In this document: positions 1-5,882 of the stretch, piece after piece
How the letters are laid out: each line of letters begins with the position of its first letter
Position numbering within the stretch: position 1 is the stretch's first letter
NCBI GenBank assembly: GCA_046262995.1
Contig: JBHELQ010000088.1
Coordinates: forward strand, 1 to 9,344
DNA: 9,344 nt
Source: JBHELQ01 sp046262995
Lineage (GTDB): Bacteria > Actinomycetota > Thermoleophilia > Solirubrobacterales > Thermoleophilaceae
Direction of reading: 5' to 3'
Program-made: the position numbers and the translations under genes
The notes under the pieces: model-generated
Seen by the model: the letters and a program-made list of their open reading frames with translations, nothing else
What the model was told of the DNA's origin: nothing
The model's database searches: none

Positions 1-1
1 C

Positions 2-469
2 GTCCTGAGCGGCGGGGTGGACGAGCCGTCAGGGACGGCGACCGAGGACCTCGTGCGCCGCCACCGGCGCCCGCAGCCGCGGCTGGCCGCGGGCCGTGCC
101 CTGGCCGCGGCGGGCGCGACCTCGATGATCGACCTGAGCGACGGCCTGGCGACCGACGCGGGCCATCTGGCACGACGCAGCGAGGTCAGGGTCAGGATCC
201 GCGCCGCCGACCTCCCGCTGGCCCCGGGAGTGGATGCCCTCGCGCGTGCGAGCGGTCGCGACCCGCGCGAGCTCGCGCTGACCGCCGGCGAAGACTACGA
301 GCTGCTCGTGACCGTGCCACCGGAGCGCTGCGCGCAGGCCGAGGAGGCGGCGGCCTCCGCGGGCGCGCCTCTCGCCTGGCTAGGCGAGGCCGAACCTGGA
401 CTGGGGCTCGTCCTGCTCGGTCCCGGAGGGGAGGTCCTCGAGGGGCTGACTGGATACGAACATGCTTGA
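2..469 (+). CDS. thiL: Thiamine-monophosphate kinase ThiL, C-terminal half (5' end outside window)
   Basis: This open frame enters from the left edge and ends with TGA at 467-469, giving about 155 residues of a protein usually near 300-330. ThiL phosphorylates thiamine monophosphate with ATP to make thiamine diphosphate, the last step of cofactor synthesis in the cytoplasm. Family hallmarks are visible: MIDLSDGLATDAGHLA at 125-172 (the ThiL/PurM-fold 'SDGL' segment), GEDYELL at 290-310, and the closing GYEH just before the stop. The GTG at 17 is not the start, because the reading frame continues upstream and the N-terminal ATP/Mg-binding half is missing. The last 90 bp are overlapped by a minus-strand FlgM-like gene, so the two genes converge. 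I see no intrinsic terminator after the stop. The identification is secure; only the start is unknown. Confidence 0.93.
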   Translation, partial: VLSGGVDEPSGTATEDLVRRHRRPQPRLAAGRALAAAGATSMIDLSDGLATDAGHLARRSEVRVRIRAADLPLAPGVDALARASGRDPRELALTAGEDYELLVTVPPERCAQAEEAAASAGAPLAWLGEAEPGLGLVLLGPGGEVLEGLTGYEHA

Positions 470-583
470 GCTGCGCCGCCCGGCCAGGCGAAGAATCGCC
501 TCGGCCACGACGTCGGGGTCCACCACATAGGCGCCGCAGGAAACCCTCTCCCTGAGCGCGTTCGCCTTCCCGCTGCCCACCAT
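380..583 (-). CDS. flgM: FlgM-like small protein (probable anti-sigma-28 factor)
   Basis: This 67-residue protein reads right to left. Residues 6-35 match the FlgM core in style: KANALRERVSCGAYVVDP followed by DVVAEAILRLAGRR, i.e. the family pattern 'R..I..G.Y.VDP..VA..IL'. FlgM binds and holds the flagellar sigma factor FliA/SigD in the cytoplasm until it is exported through the hook-basal body. I chose the ATG at 583 because a perfect AGGAGG lies at 589-594 with a 5-nt spacer; an in-frame ATG at 631 has no Shine-Dalgarno. The core ends almost exactly where the thiL stop codon begins. Residues 39-67 (Ser/Pro/Glu-rich) are antisense to thiL and look like a free tail. No other flagellar gene is present, so the role is inferred from the motif, the start site and a sigma-28-like -10 upstream. 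It could instead be a FlgM-fold regulator of another sigma factor. Confidence 0.66.
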   Translation of the reverse strand: MVGSGKANALRERVSCGAYVVDPDVVAEAILRLAGRRSSSMFVSSQPLEDLPSGTEQDEPQSRFGLA

Positions 584-649
584 CCCGTCCTCCTGGTCTG
601 AGCGGTCCCGGGGAGCTTCCCTGCCCTCCATGTGAACCGCTTGACCCGG

Positions 650-657
650 GTATCGGC
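650..657 (-). promoter_or_regulatory. Sigma-28 (FliA/SigD)-like -10 element upstream of the FlgM-like gene
   Basis: The minus strand reads GCCGATAC here, a 7 of 8 match to the FliA -10 consensus GCCGATAA. It lies about 67 bases before the chosen ATG at 583, which would give a leader of roughly 60 nt. I do not find a TAAA -35 box about 15 bases further upstream (minus-strand sequence there is GGCC), so the assignment rests on one hexamer-sized match and on the nature of the gene behind it. FlgM genes are commonly under sigma-28 control in other bacteria, which makes the placement sensible. Confidence 0.3.
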
Positions 658-711
658 TGCCGCGGCGCGCCAGGCCAGCGCGGACGCCCGGGGCTGGACG
701 CGCGTTGCGCC

Positions 712-2484
712 CTAGCGCCCGAGCGCGGACTCAGTGCCCCCGAGCGCCCCCGGCCCGGCGTGGGCGCCCGGGCCGTAGACCGGCTGCGACGGTTGGGCGG
801 GCGCGGCGGGCGCGGCACGACGGGCGCCGGCCGCCTCGAGAGCCGCGGCGAAGGTGCCGACCAGGACGCAGCCGATCAGCGTCGTGATCAGGCCGACGGA
901 GTGCCCGGTCACGAGGAGCAGCAGGTACCAGGCGCCGCTGATCGGATTGAGCGAGAAGGCGAACAGGTAGTGGATGGCGACGAGCAGCGGAAGCAGCGCG
1001 CCCGCTGCGACCCCGATCATGCGTGCCCTTCGCGGCGGCGCCGGCTCCACCAGCATCGCGAGCAGCCAGAGGTGCGTCGCGGGGACCAGCATCAACGCGG
1101 CGTAGGGGTTCACGAACCAGAGCACGAGCGCCGCCAGTGCGGCGGCCAGCACCACGGAGCACGCTGCGCCCGGGTTCGAGCGGTCGCGCAGGAGGCGCCG
1201 CGCGCCCACGAGCCCCCGGCCGACCCAGAACGCAAGCGCCCAGGCGCCGACGGCGACGGCGAGCACGACGAGCGCGGCTCCGTCGAGCGGGTAGCGGTCC
1301 GGCGCGACCGGGGCCGGCGGCGGATCGGGGGTCGCTCCGACGAGCGCCAGCAGCTCCACGAGCGCGAAGGCGACGAGGAAGGGCACGATCCAGGCCCCGA
1401 GCCAGCGCAGCCAGGGGCCCACCGCCACGCGCCGGCGGCGGGCGCGGGCGAAGGCGTCGATTGCGGCCACCAGGGCGGGCAGGAGAAGCCCGATCGCCAG
1501 CACTGACAGGGCCCAGCCCGGCATCACCTGGCTCACCGCGATCACATAGCTCGGGGGGCCATGCTTCGGAGGCGGCCCCTGGTCGAGCGCCGTGACCGTC
1601 CGCAGCGTCGCGCGCCCGAGGCCCCCGAGGCGGTCCTGGTCGATTGCGCCGGTCCGGCCGCTGGCGGCGGACGGAAGCTCACCGCTGCCTGAGATCCGCA
1701 CTGCGTCGTAGCCCCGCTCGAGAAGAGGCCCCTGCGCCCCGATCCCCAGTGGGAACGCAAGCCGCGCCAGCTGGGCGGCGGGCCCGCTGGCGCCCACGGG
1801 CTGGGCGAGCTCCTGACGCACCGACTCCGCCAGCGTCCGCTGCAGCGCGATTCCCGCCCGCCGCGAGTCGTTCGACCACCCGATCAGCAGAGGACCGCGC
1901 GCACGTGCCGCGGCCAGGTCGGACATCACGACGACGCCGTCGACGAGACGCGGGTCACCAAGGGTCCGCGCGAAGCGCTCCGTGCCGACCTCGCCCAGCG
2001 CCGAGCCGTCGATCGAGGCCAGCACCAGGGTCTTGTGCGACGGCCGCCCCTCGAAGACCCGCGCAAGCTCGAGCAGGGCGGCCGTGTCCCCGCCGCTTCC
2101 CACCGCGTCCGGGACCCCCGCGGCATCGCGCGCCGCCACGACGACCACCTGCCGACGTTCGCTGCCGGCGCGGCGGCCGACCACGTTCACGAGCTCCTTG
2201 CCGCCTTCCGTGAACCGGGTTCGCTCGACGCGAAATCCCCGTGCGGCCAGGACGCGGGCCACTTCCGCCCCGGTCGCCCGGTCCCCGAGGCTGCCCGCAC
2301 GGCGGTCCGGATGCCGGCTCGCGAGCTGTGCCGCACCCTGCTTCGCGAGCCGGCCGTCGAACAGCACGTCCGCTGCAAGGCCCTGGGGAAGGGGTCGCGG
2401 GCGACCTTCGAGGGAGAACATGGTCAGCACGACCGCGAGCAGGGCGGGGATGAAGGCGGCCCTGTAGACGCGCGGCTCGATCAC
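712..2484 (-). CDS. Membrane protein with degenerate M28 peptidase-like domain and about seven C-terminal TM segments
   Basis: The protein has 590 residues from a GTG at 2484. The open frame runs on to 2607, but that part overlaps the divergent regulator and lacks membrane-protein character. Layout: one membrane anchor at residues 9-25; an extracytoplasmic domain at about 40-310; then hydrophobic segments near 323-342, 358-383, 401-421, 439-457, 459-479, 487-510 and 518-548; and an Ala/Pro/Gly-rich tail from 551. The soluble domain follows the M28 aminopeptidase pattern: RRAGSLGDRA (61-70), NVVGRRAG (100-107), VVVVAARDA (113-121), SGGDTAALLELAR (130-142) and KTLVLASIDGSALGE (151-165). The zinc-ligand positions look lost: Ala replaces His in the 'AHxD' motif, and the 'EE' pair is Gly-Ser. 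I therefore infer a non-catalytic binding or scaffold domain. The Shine-Dalgarno is weak. It is transcribed divergently from the two-component operon. Confidence 0.72.
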   Translation of the reverse strand: MIEPRVYRAAFIPALLAVVLTMFSLEGRPRPLPQGLAADVLFDGRLAKQGAAQLASRHPDRRAGSLGDRATGAEVARVLAARGFRVERTRFTEGGKELVNVVGRRAGSERRQVVVVAARDAAGVPDAVGSGGDTAALLELARVFEGRPSHKTLVLASIDGSALGEVGTERFARTLGDPRLVDGVVVMSDLAAARARGPLLIGWSNDSRRAGIALQRTLAESVRQELAQPVGASGPAAQLARLAFPLGIGAQGPLLERGYDAVRISGSGELPSAASGRTGAIDQDRLGGLGRATLRTVTALDQGPPPKHGPPSYVIAVSQVMPGWALSVLAIGLLLPALVAAIDAFARARRRRVAVGPWLRWLGAWIVPFLVAFALVELLALVGATPDPPPAPVAPDRYPLDGAALVVLAVAVGAWALAFWVGRGLVGARRLLRDRSNPGAACSVVLAAALAALVLWFVNPYAALMLVPATHLWLLAMLVEPAPPRRARMIGVAAGALLPLLVAIHYLFAFSLNPISGAWYLLLLVTGHSVGLITTLIGCVLVGTFAAALEAAGARRAAPAAPAQPSQPVYGPGAHAGPGALGGTESALGR

Positions 2485-2496
2485 TGCCCCGGATTC

Positions 2497-2532
2497 ACCA
2501 CCTGGCCCCAACCTACAATCTCGGGAGGTGGT
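2497..2532. repeat. Inverted repeat in the divergent intergenic region
   Basis: A 7-bp perfect dyad, ACCACCT at 2497-2503 and AGGTGGT at 2526-2532, flanks the TACAAT-like -10 in the 43-bp gap between the M28-like gene and the response regulator. The right arm overlaps the GTG start of the regulator, and the left arm lies 13 bp upstream of the M28-like gene's GTG. It could be an operator, or an mRNA hairpin over the regulator start. Seven-base arms are short enough to be chance in GC-rich DNA. Confidence 0.3.
2514..2519 (+). promoter_or_regulatory. Probable -10 box (TACAAT) of the two-component operon
   Basis: TACAAT matches the vegetative -10 consensus TATAAT at 5 of 6 positions and is one of very few AT-rich hexamers in this window. 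Transcription would be expected to start near 2526, only about two bases before the GTG of the response regulator at 2528. The mRNA may therefore be leaderless, which is common in actinobacteria. No convincing -35 hexamer is seen 16-18 bp upstream (the sequence there is around GGATTC). Confidence 0.42.
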
Positions 2533-3229
2533 CGCCTCGGCGCCGCGCATCCTCTTGGTCGACGACGAACAGTCCGTCCAGAAGCTGCTGGGCTGGCCGC
2601 TTCGCAAGGAGGGCTACGAGGTGGTCGAGGCCTACGACGGCGTCCAGGCCCTCGAGCGGCTGCGCGACGGCGCTTTCGACCTCGTGGTCCTGGATCTGAT
2701 GCTGCCCAAGGTCGACGGCTTCGACGTCTGCCGGCAGATCCGGGCCCGCAGCACCGTCCCGATCATCATGCTCACGGCCAAGGCCGAGGAGATCGACAAG
2801 GTGCTGGGCCTCGAGCTCGGCGCGGACGACTACATCACCAAGCCGTTCTCCGTACGGGAGTTCCGCAGCCGCGTGAAGGCCGTCCTGCGGCGCGCGGCCC
2901 TGGCCCGGCCGGACGAGCCGCTCGAGGAGCCGATCGAGCGCGGAGAGCTCGTGATCGACTTCGAGCGGCGCAACGTGGAGATCCGGGGCGAGGCGATCCG
3001 GCTGACCTACGTGGAGTTCGAGATCCTGGCCGCGCTGGCCCGCAGTCCGGGTCGCGTCTTCGGCCGCTCGCAGCTGCTCGAGCGCGTCTGGGGCGACTCC
3101 GCCTACCGCGATCCGCGCACCGTCGACGTGCACATCCGCCACCTGCGAGAGAAGCTCGAGCGTGACCCGCGCCATCCGGAGCTGATCTTCACCGTGCGGG
3201 GAGTCGGCTACCGCTTCAAGGAGCACTGA
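2528..3229 (+). CDS. OmpR/PhoB-family response regulator (MprA-like position)
   Basis: The protein has 233 residues. The receiver domain (7-122) has the full acid pocket and switch residues: D12/D13, phospho-acceptor D56 in LVVLDLMLP, T83 in MLTAK, Y102 and K105 in DYITKPF. A winged-helix DNA-binding domain (138-231) ends with TVDVHIRHLREKL and FTVRGVGYRF, typical of the OmpR/PhoB class. It should be phosphorylated by the kinase encoded next, with its TGA overlapping that gene's ATG by one base, and act as a transcription factor. I take GTG 2528 as start because the beta-1 strand ILLVDD begins only six residues later. A GGGAGG sequence abuts the GTG and is too close to serve it, so initiation may be leaderless from the TACAAT promoter. 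Gene order suggests the MprA role in envelope stress; MtrA, RegX3 and CssR are relatives I cannot exclude. Confidence 0.94.
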   Translation: MVASAPRILLVDDEQSVQKLLGWPLRKEGYEVVEAYDGVQALERLRDGAFDLVVLDLMLPKVDGFDVCRQIRARSTVPIIMLTAKAEEIDKVLGLELGADDYITKPFSVREFRSRVKAVLRRAALARPDEPLEEPIERGELVIDFERRNVEIRGEAIRLTYVEFEILAALARSPGRVFGRSQLLERVWGDSAYRDPRTVDVHIRHLREKLERDPRHPELIFTVRGVGYRFKEH

Positions 3230-4725
3230 TGCCGACCGAGCGCCGCGCGCGATTCGCCTCCCTGCCCAACAAGATCGCGCTGCTCTTCTTCGCGATCACG
3301 GCGGCCGCCTTCGCGGTCATCTACTTCGCGGTCGTCCCACAGCTGAGATCGAACCTGGAGGACCAGAAGCTCTCGGACCTGCGTCAGGTGGCCCGCGGGG
3401 CGCGGCCGACGCTCGAGCGGCTGATGGGGCGCAGGGACGTCACGGCGGGGCAGCTCGACAGCCGGGTCAGGTCGGCAGCGGACGCCGCCAGCGCCCGCCT
3501 GACGCTGCTCGGAGTCCAGCAGTCCTCCCTGGGCCAGCCCGAGCCAGCCCAGCGGGTGCGCTTCTTCGTCATCACGGACTCCCGCGAGGACAGGCGGGTG
3601 CCCCTCAACGACGCCGTCGCGGGGCGGGCCGTCTCGTCCAGGCGAATGCGGACCGGCTTCGCCTCGCTCGGGGGGGACCGGCTCGGCCAGATCGCCCAGC
3701 CGCTCGTGTACAGGGGGCGCATCGACTGGGTCGCGCTCTACTCCCGGAGCTTCGACGACGTGACGGAGACGGTCTCCTTCATCCGCGACCGCGTGCTGGC
3801 GGCAACGGCGGTGGCGATCCTCATCGCCCTGATCGGCGGCTACCTGGTGGCGCAGGCGGTGGCGATCAGGGTCCGGCGGCTCGAGCGGGCGGCCGAATCG
3901 GTGGCGGAGGGCCGCTTCGTGGAGCCGCTGCCGGTGCGCTCGCGCGACGAGCTCGGCCAGCTCACGCGCGCGTTCAACGAGATGCAGGCCAAGCTGCGGC
4001 GGGTCGACGTCGCCCGCAAGGAGTTCGTGGCGACCGCCTCCCACGAGCTGCGAACGCCGATCTTCTCGCTCTCCGGGTTCGTGGAGCTGCTCCAGGACGA
4101 GGAGCTCGACGAGAGCACTCGCAGGGAGTTCCTCGAGACGATGGGCGAGCAGGTCGAGCGGCTGCAGAAGCTGTCCGTCGATCTGCTCGACCTCTCCCGC
4201 CTCGACGCCGGCTCGATCGAGCTCCACCCAGAGCTGGTCGACCTGACCGAGCTCGCGCGATCGGTCATCGGCGAGTTCACGCCGGCCCTCACCGAGCACG
4301 GAACGCGGGTCGAGATGCGCGTCCCGGAGACGGATGTGGAGGCCCGCTGCGACCGGGGCCGGGTGGCCCAGATCATGCGTATCCTGCTCGACAACGCCCT
4401 CAGGCACACGCCCGAGGGCACCAATGTCACCGTGAGCGCTGAGCGTCATGACGGGGCTGCCGAGCTCACGGTGGCCGACAGCGGGCCGGGTCTCGGCGAC
4501 GGCCAGGCTGCCCACGTGTTCGAGCGCTTCTACACCGGCGACGCCGCGCGCGGCGCCGGCCTCGGCCTGGCGATCGCCAGGGAGCTGGCCGAGCGCATGG
4601 ACGGCCGGCTCGTGCTGTCCTCGCGCCCGGGCCAGACGCGCTTCACCGTCGAGCTGCCCGCCCTGAGAGACGAGGTCGAGGCCGCCGCTCTGGCGCGGCA
4701 GGCGGACGAGGCGGCCCCCGCGTGA
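3229..4725 (+). CDS. Sensor histidine kinase, HAMP-HisKA-HATPase (MprB-like position)
   Basis: The protein has 498 residues. Membrane segment 1 is at about 15-37, an extracytoplasmic sensor region at 38-187 with no fold I recognise, and membrane segment 2 at about 188-212. HAMP covers 213-262 (DELGQLTRAFNEM). HisKA covers 262-328 with phospho-acceptor H272 in SHELRTP. HATPase_c covers about 373-478 with N-box LLDNALRHTP (N389), G1 box DSGPGL (417-422), F-box FERFY and G2 box GAGLGLAI (443-450). All catalytic boxes are intact, so it should autophosphorylate and pass phosphate to the regulator upstream. The ATG is preceded by AAGGAG at 3218-3223 with a 5-nt spacer and overlaps the previous stop (TGATG). 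The following protease start overlaps its own stop (GTGA), so all three are co-translated. Periplasmic misfolded protein or envelope stress is a plausible signal, judged by the HtrA neighbour; this is inference. Confidence 0.94.
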   Translation: MPTERRARFASLPNKIALLFFAITAAAFAVIYFAVVPQLRSNLEDQKLSDLRQVARGARPTLERLMGRRDVTAGQLDSRVRSAADAASARLTLLGVQQSSLGQPEPAQRVRFFVITDSREDRRVPLNDAVAGRAVSSRRMRTGFASLGGDRLGQIAQPLVYRGRIDWVALYSRSFDDVTETVSFIRDRVLAATAVAILIALIGGYLVAQAVAIRVRRLERAAESVAEGRFVEPLPVRSRDELGQLTRAFNEMQAKLRRVDVARKEFVATASHELRTPIFSLSGFVELLQDEELDESTRREFLETMGEQVERLQKLSVDLLDLSRLDAGSIELHPELVDLTELARSVIGEFTPALTEHGTRVEMRVPETDVEARCDRGRVAQIMRILLDNALRHTPEGTNVTVSAERHDGAAELTVADSGPGLGDGQAAHVFERFYTGDAARGAGLGLAIARELAERMDGRLVLSSRPGQTRFTVELPALRDEVEAAALARQADEAAPA

Positions 4726-5882
4726 GGTGGGTCGTCGCGTCGATCGCGGCGCTCGCACTTCTGGTCGCAGGCTGCGGCGGAGGCGGTGGGGGCGACCACG
4801 GCGCCGCCGGCGCCCGGACCGTGGAGACGACCAAGGTCCAGGTGGTCCAGGGCGTGGGGCGCAAGGGCGGCTTCAACGCCGAGTCGATCTACAGGCGCCT
4901 CTCGCCGGGGGTCGTGACGATCATCTCGCTGTTCGACGGGCGCTCGCTGCTGGGCGGCGATCGCGGGGGTCAGGGCTCCGGGTTCGTGCTCGACGGTGGC
5001 GGCTACATCGCCACCAACGCGCACGTCGTGAGCGGTGAGGGCGCCAACGCGAAACCGGCGAAGCAGGTCTATGTCGAGTTCACCGACGGCAACCGCGTGG
5101 CCGCCCACATAGTGGGCTACGACCCCAACGCCGACGTCGCGCTGATCAAGGTCGACCCGGGTGGCCTGTCGCTCACGCCCCTCGCGCTCGGGTCGTCCAG
5201 CCGCCTGGTGGTCGGCGAGCCGGTGGCGGCGATCGGAAGCCCCTTCGGCGAGCAGCAGTCGCTGTCCCTCGGGGTGGTCTCGGCCCTCGACCGCAACATC
5301 GACTCGCTCACGAAGTTCGGCATCGGCAACGCCATCCAAACCGACGCCGCCATCAACCCGGGCAACTCCGGCGGGCCGCTGCTGGACGCCCGCGGCAGGG
5401 TGATCGGCATCAACGCCCAGGTCAAGTCGCAGTCCGGCGGCGGCGAGGGCGTCGGCTTCGCGGTCCCGGTCGACACGGTGCGTCGATCGCTGCGCGAGCT
5501 GCGCCGGAACGGACGAGTCGACTACGGGTTCCTCGGCGTCACCAGCCAGACGCTGTACCCGCAGCTCGCGCGGAGGCTGGGGCTGGGCGCGACGGAAGGC
5601 GCCCTGATCGTCAAGGTCGAGAAGGACAGCCCGGCGGACCACGCCGGGCTCGAGGCCGGAGGCGACAAGATCGACTTTCAGGGGCAGCAGGGCATTCCCT
5701 CGGGCGGCGACGTGATCGTCGGCGTGAACGGCCACCGGCTCAGCCACCACCAGGACCTGGCCGACGTGATCAGCTCCAAGCGGGCGGGCCAGAAGGTGCG
5801 GCTCGAGGTGCTGAAGGGCCACGACCGGCGCCAGGTCGACGTCACGCTCGGCCGCCGTCCCGCGGGCTCGGCGCAACCCTGA
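4722..5882 (+). CDS. htrA: HtrA/DegP-family serine protease with PDZ domain, predicted lipoprotein
   Basis: The protein has 386 residues. The N-terminus is a lipoprotein signal: hydrophobic ASIAALALLVAGC with lipobox LVAGC, lipidated Cys at 18, then a Gly-rich linker. The trypsin-like domain (about 55-262) has the triad H101 (TNAHVV), D138 (NADVALIKV) and S216 (GNSGGPL). One PDZ domain (about 268-378) carries an extra loop of roughly 20 residues between AGLEAGG and GGDVIVGVNG, a style also seen in other actinobacterial and cyanobacterial HtrA proteins. It should degrade or handle damaged proteins outside the membrane. The GTG start overlaps the kinase stop by four bases, and its own TGA overlaps the next ATG by one. 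The regulator-kinase-HtrA order is that of mprA-mprB-pepD in mycobacteria; CssRS and CiaRH also work with HtrA. Those homologues are anchored by a transmembrane helix, whereas this one appears lipid-anchored. Confidence 0.93.
   Translation: MRWVVASIAALALLVAGCGGGGGGDHGAAGARTVETTKVQVVQGVGRKGGFNAESIYRRLSPGVVTIISLFDGRSLLGGDRGGQGSGFVLDGGGYIATNAHVVSGEGANAKPAKQVYVEFTDGNRVAAHIVGYDPNADVALIKVDPGGLSLTPLALGSSSRLVVGEPVAAIGSPFGEQQSLSLGVVSALDRNIDSLTKFGIGNAIQTDAAINPGNSGGPLLDARGRVIGINAQVKSQSGGGEGVGFAVPVDTVRRSLRELRRNGRVDYGFLGVTSQTLYPQLARRLGLGATEGALIVKVEKDSPADHAGLEAGGDKIDFQGQQGIPSGGDVIVGVNGHRLSHHQDLADVISSKRAGQKVRLEVLKGHDRRQVDVTLGRRPAGSAQP

Noticed and set aside
675..697. CCAGC...GCTGG inverted repeat as a terminator after the M28-like gene
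   Set aside because: Only 5-bp arms with a 13-nt loop and no T-tract on either strand; such short dyads are common in GC-rich sequence.
192..818. 208-codon minus-strand frame over thiL and the 470-711 gap
   Set aside because: Arg/Pro/Gly-rich translation without motifs. The overlapping frame at 380-583 has FlgM features and a proper ribosome site.
2485..2607. Longer N-terminus for the M28-like gene (start at 2607)
   Set aside because: The extra 41 residues overlap the response regulator start and are unlike a membrane-protein N-terminus. GTG 2484 leads directly into the first hydrophobic segment.
2035..3165. 376-codon plus-strand frame crossing the divergent region
   Set aside because: It runs antisense to the M28-like gene and then out of frame through the response regulator; no coherent protein features.
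3208..4758. 516-codon minus-strand open frame opposite the histidine kinase
   Set aside because: The plus-strand kinase has every expected motif across the same span. The reverse frame has no domain pattern and is explained by G/C third positions removing stops.
4530..5876. 448-codon minus-strand open frame opposite htrA
   Set aside because: It shadows a gene with an intact catalytic triad and PDZ domain; composition is typical of an antisense frame.
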